Origin: Ornithodoros turicata
Lineage: Eukaryota; Arthropoda; Arachnida; Ixodida; Argasidae
Direction of reading: 5' to 3'
DNA: 64,000 nt
Assembly (NCBI RefSeq): GCF_037126465.1
Contig: NC_088202.1
Span: 87,090,160-87,154,159, forward strand
The notes below the pieces were generated by a model, which was not told the origin of the DNA, did not search any database, and worked only from the letters and a program-made list of their open reading frames with translations. Each line of letters opens with the position of its first letter. The stretch's first letter is position 1. Shown in pieces: positions 46,563 through 57,179 of this stretch. The position numbers were made by a program, and so were the translations under genes.

Positions 46563-46594
46563 CGTTGACCGATTTGATGGTGCGTGCCGGTATA

Positions 46595-47490
46595 CAGAGT
46601 GTCCACGCTAAGTGTGAACAGATTTTTAATATATATATATATAACACTTTTTCCAAGATGAAATCAATTGCAATATAGCATATGCTGAAGGGCACTCCCT
46701 AGGAGGGCATTAGCAAAGTCCAAAGGCAACGTCTCAATTAACTTTCATTAATTAACCTTTTAATGATAAAAGCTACAAAGTTGTCCCAATGAGAACATCT
46801 GTTCCTTTCGGTCATCTGATATCGTAGCCGTTTTCAGAACAAAAATCCGTTCAATAGATCGCCCGCAAAAAATTCGTGAAGGAACGCCATTTTTTTTATT
46901 TTGTTCATTGCGCTTCGTAGAAGACGCGTCTTTCCTTCACCCCCAATGTGAGAGGAAGAAAGAGCACACTATCGCCTCTCGCGTCCTGGAATAAGGTTAA
47001 AAGGAAACAGAAAATGCAACCCAAGATAAGGCCAGTTCCGATAATGTCACCTGATACATTTGTTTTTGTTTTGTTTCCGCAAGTTAAAGCTCATCTTCGA
47101 CGCATGAGGCGGCCTTGTACTCCTTTCTCCTCTCACGTTGGGGGTGAAGGAAATACGCGTCTGCGAAGATGCGCAATGAACAAAATAAAGAAAAAAATGG
47201 CGTTCCTTCACTAATTTTTTGCGGGCGATCTACCGAACGGATTTTTGTTCTGAAAACGGCTACGATATCAGGTGACCGAAAGGAAATGATGTTCTCATTG
47301 GGACAACTTTGTCGCTTTTATAATTAACAAGTTAATTAATGAAAGTTAATTAAGACATTGCCTTTGGACTTTGCTAATGCCCTCCTAGGGAGTGCCCTTC
47401 AGCATATGCTATATTGCAATTGATTTCATCTTGGAAAAAGTGTTATATATATTTTTTTAAAATATGTTCACAGTTAGCGTGGACACCCTG
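46595..47490. mobile_element. 896 bp foldback element with TA target duplication
   Basis: The two arms (about 46595-46970 and 47115-47490) are inverted copies over about 370 bp. They begin CAGRGTGTCCACGCTAA and are flanked by TA on both sides. The arms share TTTTTCCAAGATGAAATC and CACTCCCTAGGAGGGC. The roughly 140 bp centre has no convincing gene. TA duplications and the ends suggest a mariner-type non-autonomous element. Confidence 0.8.
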
Positions 47491-47941
47491 TATATATACG
47501 AACAAGGGTACTCGCGATGGATGTCATCAGGAACAAAAGGACCGTCACCAAATGTAAAGCATAATGTAATAATGTAAATAATAATGTAAAGCAGCGAATT
47601 ACAGGTAGTTGAGATATTGGAAGCAGATATTTTTTGTCTAACCAATTACTGTAACCACAACTATTTTGAAAAACGTGCATCGGCGTCTGCAACTCAATTA
47701 CTTTTTTACCAGTAACTGGTACTGTGAGGAGTGCGAGACCTAGGGCCTGAGGCGGAACGTTACTAAGTGATTCAAATGGGAACTTAAAAAGTGTCCTGCT
47801 GTCAAGAACAAATTTTGTGGAGTATGTGGGTTGTTTCAGAAATTTGTCTTCAAGAAGTGGTACGTTTAATCCACTGTGTTCCAAGGTTTTATATGGGGTC
47901 ACATTGAACATGAGTAACCGGAAGTAATTATGCTCACTCAT
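47474..47941 (-). CDS. Unassigned ORF, 155 codons
   Basis: The ATG lies in a fair context (ACAATGAGT). The first 105 residues are mixed, with SGLNVPLLEDKF and KFPFESLSNVPPQ. The remainder is hydrophobic (CFTLLFTLLHYALHLVTVLLF), and the last codons run into the foldback element end. No family is recognised and no splice sites clearly frame it, so it may be chance. The hydrophobic end could be a membrane segment if real. Confidence 0.2.
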   Translation of the reverse strand: MSEHNYFRLLMFNVTPYKTLEHSGLNVPLLEDKFLKQPTYSTKFVLDSRTLFKFPFESLSNVPPQALGLALLTVPVTGKKVIELQTPMHVFQNSCGYSNWLDKKYLLPISQLPVIRCFTLLFTLLHYALHLVTVLLFLMTSIASTLVRIYTGCPR

Positions 47942-48047
47942 TGTTGAAGAATTTAATATGTTTAGAAAATGATGTGGAACATGCCCATTGAGTATATGAC
48001 ATCACCATGCTGCTCAATTGCCGTGTTCCACGTCAGTTTCTTGACAC

Positions 48048-50385
48048 CCCAGTCAACACCGACTGTTGGTGGAACGTAGAATCTACGTTGTCTAATGTTG
48101 ACTAATGTTGAACAATGTTGAATGTAGAATGATAACGCTGAACCAACGCTGTTTCAACTGTACCTGGTCAATGGTGGATTGTGAACGTAAAGAAAAACGT
48201 TGATTTTTCATGAGAGAATCAACTGTAGTTATACGCAGCAAATAGCTGCGTTGGTTCTACATTGTACCTTTAACATATTGTCAACCTTTATCCCGTATGG
48301 AAACCCGTTGCTTCTTGAGTGCGCACCCAATTGTTTCGCACCGTATTTTATTTTTACATTCCATTGTGCCGTTCGCGTGTAATATCAGGCCTGTATGACG
48401 TGGTATTTATATCACTCATGCTGCCATTACTCATAATATTTATTTATTTTATACCCTCATAGCATCACACTTTTTACCCATATTTGTAAACGACTCATCA
48501 CGAATCGCGCGTATTCAGTAAACAAAGACAAAAAAAACCTATTTTACGTTTTCCACGCTATTATAATCATTGGTCACGGAGGTTGAGGGATATAACAAGA
48601 AATCAATTTCCCAACAAGCGCGAGCCGAGCGCAACTACGTCTGCCTCATCGCCATCGGCATTCTCCAACCGCCGTTTCAAATAGTCGAGGCTGGCGAGTG
48701 GCGAGGCGCGTCGTCGTGGCAGTTCGGCAGGATGGACATTCATTTTGTCACAGGGAAAGGTCTTGGGAACGCCAGCATCATGCGTATTTTGTACTGCAAT
48801 CTCTGGAGCATCGAGGCAGTACTGGCCAATGCTGTGAACAACTATGTTTCGCGGAACAGCGAATGCCGTAGTGTGCAAGAGGCAGCGTTCCTTTGTTATC
48901 CGCCCTTCAAGTTTCACAGGTTAGTTTTCTTTTTTTCATTTTGCCTCACTTAAGATATGTGCGTTCTTGTTTTCTCAACGATCACATGTGGTAGAAGAGT
49001 GGTGCATAACAGTTTAGTATCCGAAGTAAATATCTTTGTGTCGTTTTCTGTACCTGCAGAATCTGGTTGCGTATCACTGACAAATTTATGCGAACTGTGG
49101 GGCTGTGTCTTGTGTGCGTGTGTGATATGTAGTTTGGTTTGTCCGAATGTTTATTAAATACCTAAGGAATACTGTAAGATTTAATGGCTGTCTGGTTTAT
49201 GGCTGCTGTAAAGGCGTTCCCAATGTCGACATCAGTTTGGAACGGAGCTTTACTCCATTGTTGAAGTCGCACGTTCAAAGAGTACGTAGCGCAGTTATTT
49301 CAGATGTTACAAGTTGCAAAATGCAGATATATTTGTTCACATCTCTTCGATTCATGCACTATTTTATAGGTGCTCGTGATATCTTGGAGTGGGAGTGGTG
49401 AAAACATCTGTTGCCTATTCTGTGAGCAGTCTGATAGTACAGATAAGCCTGGCTGCAAAAGAAATGAGTTACCTTTCGACATCTGACTGCGCTGTTCTCC
49501 AACGTTCCTTGTTTTTTGTTGAGTGAGCTAGTGTAGCTGTTTGTAGTTTTTTATGAACCAATAGCTTTTGTTACAGTTGTAAGAAAGCTCGAACTGCGTG
49601 TGATTTCGTCACATCGATAGACAGCCTCAAACATGTGTAAAGGACCTGGTGTCTCTCTACAACAATGAAGAGCAGGGCATAAACCAGAAGACGAAGACAT
49701 CGCTTGGACATGCCAGTGATTAAGCTGCTTTAGCATCACCCCATCTATACTCCGAAAGATGCTGCGGTAAGTGTCATGCATGTGTTCTCAGTGGTTGTAC
49801 AATGTCTGTTTTTGACGTCTTTTTATGGTAGTGTTTGAGCTGCTATCCCACTAGATGGAATCACCTATGTTATTGGTTATCTTTCAGGGATGACCGATGC
49901 GAAGAGGCGTAGCGACCATTCATGTGATTATTATTATTGTGACCATTATCACTGATTATCTTTTCTTTACAAGTTTCATTAATTGATTTAAGATTTTAAT
50001 AAACAAGCACATAAACGGTCATGCCCCTCATTATCTTATTGAATATTCACTATTACACATTCGTGCTATTGTATTTGGACACAGTTAGGTTTGGGGATAC
50101 CGGCGCTTTTGCCCCAGCAGAAGTGGGGTAGCATAGCAGGAGGAGGCAGCAATAAACAACGTAGAATAAACAGTAATTCACAACATTTGGTGAACGTTCT
50201 ATCAACGTGGAAAAAACAACAGTCAACGTAGAAATAGCGTTATAAAATTATAGTAGATTCTACGTGTTTTTGACCGGACATTTTCTACGTAGAATCTACG
50301 CTGCACGCTATCGCAGATTCTACGATGGGTTTGTAGACTTGCAATGTTATTTCAACGTTGGTTCTACATTTCGTGGTTGACTGGG
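48048..50385. mobile_element. 2.3 kb element with CCCAGTCAAC ends, type unknown
   Basis: CCCAGTCAAC at 48048-48057 is the exact inverse of GTTGACTGGG at 50376-50385. Just inside both ends lie copies of the palindromic motif CGTAGAATCTACG and of AACGTTGA-like words (48070-48170 and 50160-50370). ACA next to both outer ends could be a 3 bp duplication if the left end is shifted by one base. The interior holds one ORF pair (48570-48953). No transposase domain is recognised. Confidence 0.5.
48570..48953 (+). CDS. Unassigned coding-like segment inside the 2.3 kb TIR element
   Basis: A GC-richer block of about 340 bp in AT-rich surroundings is open on the plus strand for 127 codons, ending after a CAG/GTTAGT donor-like site at 48918. 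On the minus strand it is open for 104 codons (48603-48917), ending with LDYLKRRLENADGDEADVVA. I recognise neither product. The base composition suggests an exon, but the strand is undecided. Confidence 0.25.
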   Translation: MVTEVEGYNKKSISQQARAERNYVCLIAIGILQPPFQIVEAGEWRGASSWQFGRMDIHFVTGKGLGNASIMRILYCNLWSIEAVLANAVNNYVSRNSECRSVQEAAFLCYPPFKFHRLVFFFSFCLT

Positions 50386-50431
50386 ACATTGAATACCTCA
50401 ACAGTGAGTGTACGTAGCCTCCACCAGCCCC

Positions 50432-50489
50432 GACCAGCTGACCTTTCCCCGTTTTTTTTCCTTTTCGTCTAATAAACATATCCCCCCCC
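50432..50489 (+). mobile_element. Tail-only LINE insertion (58 bp)
   Basis: The 14 bp CCTCCACCAGCCCC is duplicated at 50418-50431 and 50490-50503. The 58 bp between them carry GCTGACCTTTCCCC, a T-rich run and TAATAAACATATCCCC, which is the very 3' end of the LINE family at 8392-9146 and 42759-43247. Confidence 0.85.
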
Positions 50490-50503
50490 CCTCCACCAGC
50501 CCC

Positions 50504-51827
50504 TCTCGTTACTTGCGTTTCCGGGCACTGCTTTGTTTTCCTTGTGTACAGTCCTAGCAGTGATAGGTGACTTATGTAATGGCTTGTAGCTCATATTTTA
50601 TTGTTGCTTTCCCATCTATAGTTGTTGCTTGCTGTATTATTTGTCTTCTGTATATACATAGTGTATATAACGTATATAATGTATGACGTTTCAAATGATA
50701 ACCATGGTAATTTAATTTGTATCACGTTCTACTGTTCTTGTTTGCACCGATCATACTTGTTTTTGTTCCTTTACAAAAGTGCATACTTAGCTTTCCCATT
50801 CATCAATCAGGGCGTCTACTTAACTGTAGCCTTCAAATTTCCCGACTTCCAGGTTTTCACTGCCTATTTCGAGTGAGTTCCCTGACCAAAACAAAAGGGA
50901 ATCCTGCTACGTTTTGATACGGATCCCTCATAAAACAGATCATTTATTGAGAAATTAGTAAGACTGCCTTACTGTTCTGCCTCTGAGCCTGTCGTATTGG
51001 CAAACTGCTACTCGTGGCAATGTTGCTGTGGCGTCACCCGTTCAACCACTCTCGATTCACTGCGCATCATGACGGCATTTGTCTGCGATTTTCCCCGACT
51101 TCAGCTGCAGTTTTTTGCAAATTCCCTAACTTTTGCAGTCACATCAAAATTCCCTGTTTTCCACGTTGGTAGACACCCTGTTAACGTTATTGCTTCGTGT
51201 ACTTCAAATGTGTAAAAGTTTCTCATCTAAGTAGGTGAACCCTGCCATACATCCAGGGAAAGAGAGGACCATCCTCCCAAGTGCAATATGTGGTGCTAGG
51301 CTGTGATGTTCCATGTTCATGATGCAAACAAAGAGAAGTCCATCACTTATTGTATGTAATTTTATTTATTTGCCCTGGTGCCTGAAGGGACTCTAAGAAA
51401 GCATAAATGGAACATTGCACTACTGCAGTTGTATATGTACATATGCTAGCGAGCAGCACACAAACAAAAGAAAGACAAAAATAAAATAGCGAAATACTAG
51501 ATTATACTATACACTGACACCACTCTCAAGAAGAAATTTAGAGCAATTTTCAGGATGGCACAGGAATGGAATCACTGTACATACTGTACAATTAATATAT
51601 GATAAAATGAACAAAAAAATTAATATCTATGTGGATCGGACAGATCCCACTGCCAGGGCAGCTGACCTGCATCGCTGCAGAAGTACTTGGTCAGGAGGAA
51701 CCTTACTTCGGCAGCCTCCCGACAGAAGTTTCTCGCTGCAGATCTGGGCAACCTTGACAACGCCCTGGTGGGCTCGCTGCTTGTGCTCGCCCTCCATTGG
51801 CCATGAACCGCATGTCCGGAGGCATCA
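50504..51827. other. 3' side of the HARBI1-like gene, no gene seen
   Basis: It holds a MITE-like segment (50808-51180) and a LINE-like tail (about 51355-51420, minus strand, CCAGGGCAAATAAATAAAA). The frame from 51620-51827 on the minus strand is open but shows no Harbinger motifs after the stop of the HARBI1-like gene. Confidence 0.4.
50808..51180. mobile_element. MITE with CAGGGTGTCTAC ends
   Basis: The left end CAGGGCGTCTAC and the inverse of the right end, CAGGGTGTCTAC, match at 11 of 12 bases. GGGAATTT-like words are repeated inside. No duplication was recognised, so the call is tentative. Confidence 0.45.
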
Positions 51828-53186
51828 CTAAAGTCTGCAAAGCCGATAATCCCCGATGGAAACTGCGAGAAACTTGTAGGTCGCATCAGACACAGCCATC
51901 AGGTTTATGGAGAAGTTGTGCTGTAGAGATAAAATTATGTATTTGAAGACAAAAATTCAGAAAATAGTAATTTTCCAAACACCTTCTGATGACTAGAGGT
52001 CTAATTTCTATGCAACTGCCTGCATAGAGCACTGCATGATACAGTGTACAGCAACCAGCATACAATGTGATATCACTTCCTGAAGGGGATGCCATGAACT
52101 CCCTTGCGAGTCTGGAGTGATATCATTTGGAATGCTGTGTTGTCGGATAATGATCATCGAGTGTAAGCTGCTACTGAATAAAAATCTGCTCTCTACTGAT
52201 TGCCTATGTATAGAAAAACGCACTAATGAGAGTGCAAAAATAACCTAAATTTGTTGTCTTACTTTGTAGTTGAAATACAGGGATCCACTCAGCGGTGGTG
52301 CCTGCAATGTGATATGCTTGCCGTCAACTGCACCCATACAGTTGGAAAATTGCCATCTGCTGGCAAAACCTTCTGCAGCAGATTCCCAAGTGGACCGTGT
52401 GGGCTCCTAAAGGAATTAAAAAGTGCCGTGTACGGTTAACTATTCAAAAATGTGTCGGACGACCCAATAATAATCACGTGAGACATTTTTGTGGGCTGTC
52501 ATATATGATACTCTATATAGTGTGACTTGTGACTTACAGGCATGTAAATGGGCTGCAGAACATCCCAAAGGGCATCGCATGTCTCCAGAATGATTCGTCC
52601 TGCAGTCGTAGATCCCACGCGAAAGAGGAAGGCAATGCTCTTGATGCTGTCCCCAGTCGCGAGGTACCTGTGGATTTGAATAAATTACGTGACTTTCTCC
52701 CTTACAAGCATATAATGCTAAACTTCCACACTAGAATAACTTAAGACCTGTACCCTACCTAACTGTGACTGCAAGCCTCTCTTCTGGAGAAATGGCTCGT
52801 CGACCCCAGGGATTCTTTGTGAGCTTCTCCCTGACAAGCCCCAGAAAGTGCTCGAAACGACTAGGTGACATGCGGAGGAAAGCGTAGTGCAGGTCCGATT
52901 CGCTGGACTGCATACGCCTCACCTAGCAATCAGGAAAACGTTTGTCACTTCACTTGACAGAATCTTCTAACGACACTGCCGATTAAAGCGAAACTAACCA
53001 TTGTGTCATAGGCGCACCCTCCGTCCCTCGTCGAGTCCACTCGTCGCGTACCCACCATCGACGTGAGGACGGCTCACATGCCATCCTCCACAGCAGAAGG
53101 TACATCATTAGCCTAATAAGAAGCTGCCTTCTCCGTAGCAACATTATTTGCATGCGACGAAGCGAGGTCCTTGCGTAGTTCGGCAT
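51828..53186 (-). CDS. HARBI1-like (PIF/Harbinger nuclease) gene, five exons, C-terminally truncated
   Basis: Exons on the minus strand: 53186-52999, 52917-52759, 52667-52538, 52406-52263, 51920-51828. All four introns have GT at the start and AG at the end, and all junction phases fit, giving 237 residues. Motifs in family order: RRWWVRDEWTRRG near residue 42-54, FLRMSPSRFEHFLGLV near 77-92, AISPEERLAVTVRYLATGD near 104-122, FLFRVGSTTAGRI near 129-141, and NCMGAVDGKHITLQAPP near 181-197. Asp-187 of AVDGKH is the first catalytic acid. The last exon opens HNFSINLMAVSDATYKFL as expected, then stops after IGDYRLCRL. The later catalytic Asp and Glu regions are therefore missing: family proteins run to about 350-400 residues. 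It is either a decayed transposase or a shortened host copy. The ATG choice is uncertain because the frame stays open upstream to 53336. Confidence 0.8.
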
Positions 53187-53189
53187 TCC

Positions 53190-53713
53190 GAAAGTGCGGT
53201 TCGAATCGAGCGCAAATGAAGCGGGAAAGAAAAACATAAGGAGGAAGAGAGAAGAGAGAGAGGGCGCAGCGAACGATCGCAGAGCCACTATGTACGAAAA
53301 CTGCATAACAAAATACGATATTGTAGCATTGTACACTTGTATTGAGGTTCCGGAGCATAATTATGTTTCGGATCACATTTTGTGACATATGCGGTCACTC
53401 TGATGTAAAATAAGCGAGAAGAAGTTGTTTGTCACTTGTCGCTGTCGCCGGCCAAATGGATCGACAACCGGGAGGAGTGGGAGCCGCGACAGCGACAGAT
53501 TCTGTAGCGCGTCGCTTGTCGCATGTTATGGGATCTGCCCTTAAGGCGATGAGGGGTCAGATGTCTTCCGCCGTGTGAGAGGTATACGTTTATGAGTTAT
53601 ATGAACATGGGATCCACATATATGGCTGTGTATATAATGTACACACTATATTCCTATTGTAATAATTTAACTATTCCTATTATATATACTGCACGTTAAT
53701 ATGTATTACACTG
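53190..53713. other. 5' flank of the HARBI1-like gene
   Basis: No TATA box or other promoter motif could be asserted. The sequence contains no recognised repeat or exon up to the TA of the MITE at 53714. Confidence 0.35.
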
Positions 53714-53715
53714 TA

Positions 53716-55183
53716 CCGTAATTTCACGCGTATAAGCCGCACCGCAGATAAGCCGCAGGACTCGTTAGGAACATTTCGAAAATTTTCCGGCAGATAAGCC
53801 GCGGGCAATACGATGCGACTGATTTTTGTGGCAAACCAGTGGTGCAGATATGAAATCAATTCTGTGATAGGCATGGTGTACAACCAAGGAGGTCCGTTCC
53901 AGCACGGTTGTAGTGCTCTACTAAGATCGTATAGTGCCAGACTTGTACAGGTTACTAAAAAAAAGTAATTGATTACCGTTACGTTACCGTTACCCTGTAC
54001 GAAAAAATAATTTTTACCGTTACAAGTTACTCGCCGGAAAAAGTAATGCAGTAACGTCTAGAAAAGTAACGCGTTACTTTGCCAATTGCTTTCGATATCT
54101 GAGGGAAAAAGTACAAATAGAAGTGTCTGAATGCCGTCGTGCATAACCGCGAGCACTGCAAGCTGCAAGATACCGGGAAATTGCATGAGCTAAAGCTCAA
54201 AGCTGACATATTTTGCTTGAGGGAGACACAGCAGGCATTAGAACAATATTTTTTTTTTCTAACCTTTCTCTCCACCGCTCTGAACATGCCAGATAGCTAG
54301 GCCACGGCCAGAAATCATTGCAAATCGTCGACATCGTTATGACGTCGACAGTATTCCACACAATACTGACAGGAGATCATGAATGTCCAAGAGTCGCAAT
54401 AGGTTATCCGGGTTGAGAGTTCTGTGTTCTCTGTGCATCTCCCATAGTGAGAGAAGACAAAAGTATTCCAACTGGGACTCCCACAAATGACTCATCAGGT
54501 TCATGATACAACCAACTGTATGCAGGCCGGATTACTGAATGATAGTCTACATGAATGGGGGAGAGGACAGTGCACTCAAAGATACGCTACACGTGCGGAG
54601 CACTTTGGCACTTGGCTTCGATAAGAAACTGTTGCAGAAAAACTCCTAGATATGAGAAGCCTGTCGTGTAATTTGCAGTGGGTAGTTGGTTTTGTCTTCC
54701 CGAACAATGTGGATTCTTTAGTCTCAAAGTAATCGATTACTTGGTAATTGATTACTGATGATTGTAATTGATTATGTTACAAATTACTCAAAAAGTAATT
54801 GATTACTAGTAACGCAATTACCCGTTAGCCGTTACGTACAAGTCTGGATAGTGCCCTTGTTGCGTGCTTTTTCTGAATTGATGGGTCAGTGGTCTTCCCG
54901 AAGACATGAATCACTGCCACCCGTTTCGTTAAAGCTGCATGGGGAAGGTACCAGGAAGGTCGGTCTACTTGAATGTGAAGGCACCCCTGTTATGGATTGT
55001 TCGCCCATTGGCGGGGCGGTGCTGTTCCGGAGACACTGTCGGCCCTTTCGTTAAAACTGGGGTATGGGGAAAATACCCCGGTAAAATAGTCATCGGATAA
55101 GCCGCACCCGTGAATAAGCCGCAGAGCCCAGGCGAAAGAAAAAAAAGGCGCATAAGCCGCGGATAATACGCGTGAAATTACGG
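53716..55183. mobile_element. TA-duplicating MITE, split by a hAT-like element
   Basis: The ends CCGTAATTTCACGCGTAT and their inverse CGCGTGAAATTACGG are each flanked by TA (53714-53715 and 55184-55185). Several ATAAGCCGC words follow inside both ends. Without the nested insertion the element would be about 550 bp. Ends and TA duplication fit a mariner-type MITE. No transposase is encoded. Confidence 0.75.
53938..54846. mobile_element. hAT-like non-autonomous element nested in the MITE
   Basis: The inverted ends start CAGACTTGTAC. The flanking 8-mers are TATAGTGC (53930-53937) and GATAGTGC (54847-54854), agreeing at 7 of 8. Both ends carry runs of GTAAC and GTAATTGATTAC words. Length is 909 bp with no transposase domain recognised. 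A stretch near 13960-14110 carries similar AGTAAC/GTTACT words and may be a related fragment. Confidence 0.65.
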
Positions 55184-55185
55184 TA

Positions 55186-55767
55186 CTTTTTTTACTTTTG
55201 ACCTGTCTAACATATTCATTTACCACATAGAGCTGCTAACAAAATATGATAACTCGAGGTCCCAGAACTAGCATTAACTATGGGACCTCTTTCTGTACAA
55301 ACCAACCTAAACTTTGTAGCTCTGTGACAAGTAAAAAAGAAAAAAAGGGGGGTTGGTCTTTGTGGGTCTAATAGGCTACCGTCGTACTCAATGCTCATCG
55401 GTTCGAATACACTCGTATGCAACGCAAGAAGAGGTACGATTACGCGCTATTTTGCGGCGCGTGCCGACTGTGAGGTGTGTGGAACGAGGAGTTTCACGTC
55501 AAAATGACGAATGAATACGTGCTAATTCCACCTAATTTCGAACAAGCGTGGGACCTCTGGGTCTCCGATTCGATTGAAAAATATATATTCGGTAGACTAT
55601 GGTTAATGATGGAAAATTACCCAGTTTGAACATTCGGGAGCAAAGCGATTCGCGAGGGAGAGAGGGAGAAATTATTGGTGGCGGTTTTAGACTAGCCGTC
55701 GCAGGCGATTTCGTAGATTTCCCTGGAGCCAACGGCGCGTCGCAGAACACCGCAACTTTTACTATAC
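55186..55767. other. Spacer between the MITE and the Polinton
   Basis: No gene, repeat or RNA was recognised in these 580 bases. Confidence 0.45.
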
Positions 55768-55773
55768 AACGTA

Positions 55774-56327
55774 AGTAGTATTATTCCAAGTCCTATAGCC
55801 AAGAACTTTGTCTAATCCAACAGAAGCCAATTCTAATCCAATTCTAAGCCAAAATCCAGTTCTAATCAAACACAAGCCAATTCTAAGCCATCTGATTGGT
55901 CGCCCTTAGCTCCACCCACTTCACGTTGATTGGCCCATGCTAAACCTACTGATCGCTGATTGGTTGACCGTAGCTCCGCCCTTTTACGCTAATTAGTTGG
56001 CTTGGCTCTGCCCACTGCACGTTGATTGGTGCATGCGAAGCCTGCTGATCGCTGATTGGTGCACATAGCTCTGCCTCTTTATGCTAGTTAGCCGGCTCCG
56101 CCCCCTCTTCACGCTGATTGGTCCATTGGGCCATTCTCAGCCTACTGATCCTGATTGCTCCTCCTCTCCACATTTTCCAGAGCTCTAAGCCCTCCGGTTG
56201 GTCGAACCCTGTTCCGTCCCCATTCTAAGCCTACCGATTGGCCCTTCACGTTGAGTGGCCCGTTCTAAGCCTAGCGATCACTCATTGGCTGGCATAGCTC
56301 TGCTCCTGATTCCTAGCTCGCTGATTG
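55774..56327. repeat. Polinton left terminal inverted repeat
   Basis: It matches the inverse of the right repeat along its length, with one extra block of about 100 bp near 56090-56190. It consists of irregular units with TGATTGG and GCTCCGCCC or GCTCTGCC words. I count nine ATTGG (inverse CCAAT) motifs. Confidence 0.9.
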
Positions 56328-56383
56328 CCGCTTCAGCGCATCTGATTCATGATATCTCTCTCTTCTCTTCTGCGCATCCCTTT

Positions 56384-56893
56384 TCAGGTACAATGCATTA
56401 TAATCCCTCTGATTCGAGCATACGTGCAGCACGTACTGGTACTCTTCGTCAAATCGTTTTGGAAAGCGTATTTTGTCGGCAGAGCCAATTCGTCGTACAC
56501 CGTGAAAAAATTAACGTGGCTGTACGGGAATACACCTTTACAAAGCAAAATTTCGTAGTCGTCTCCAAATGCCTGCTTCAGGCATTGGAACGCCTCTGCG
56601 CTACCCATAGATTTGACGGTTTCCACGAGCTCTCCCACCGACAAATTTAGGTACTGCATGGTATCTCTGAATAGAAGGGTGCCAATTTCGAACGATCAAA
56701 TTTTTTCCGTGGAACTGGCCACGATGAAGGGAGGTCGCTTCCACCCGAGAACGTGAAATTCTCGCAGCAGTGCGGCCAAATTGTAGGCCAGATTGTGCAC
56801 CATGATCGGTAATTTTTCTCTCGTTGTGCACGTGACGTTACAGGGGTTGCATAGCGTCGCGATGTAATTCGTCTCGCCGGCAGTACAATGCAT
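56384..56893 (-). pseudogene. polB: Family B DNA polymerase fragment (exonuclease region)
   Basis: Two overlapping frames remain. The first (56893-56696) has CNPCNVTC followed by LPIMVHNLAYNLAALL, resembling the ExoII block of protein-primed polymerases (IP..FHN..GYD.H.L), with the catalytic Asp replaced (YN instead of YD). The second (56659-56384) reads YLNLSVGELV, then KGVFPYSHVNFFTVYDE and LPTKYAF, a Polinton polB hallmark (KG.FPY.......ET.LP....F). About 170 of more than 1000 expected codons survive. The palm and thumb with the polymerase active site are absent, because the fragment runs almost directly into the left inverted repeat. Confidence 0.8.
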
Positions 56894-57179
56894 GGATGGT
56901 CGTGATGTCGGACACGGGGGAGATATTTTCGGGTTTCGTTTTTCTCAGGTTTAAAAATTTATTTCAGAAGCCGCGCACACCGCTAATTACCGCTAATTAA
57001 TTGACAAGGGGCGATGAAAAATATTTTTGGATCGACCACACAACTGCCAAGCACGTACAGCTGGTTCCATTTGTGTAGAGCACTCCGCTTTTTCTTTACC
57101 CCCTGGACCTTTTTCGGTGGCACACCCTGTAGATAGGATGATATGATAGGGAGCTATATAGGAGGATTACAGCGCGTAT

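Noticed and set aside
47474..47941. Membrane protein gene on the minus strand
   Set aside because: It is kept only as a low-confidence ORF: it runs into the foldback end and has no splice, homology or poly(A) support.
56255..56650. 131-codon plus-strand ORF in the left Polinton repeat
   Set aside because: It crosses from the inverted repeat into the antisense of the polB fragment and has no family resemblance.
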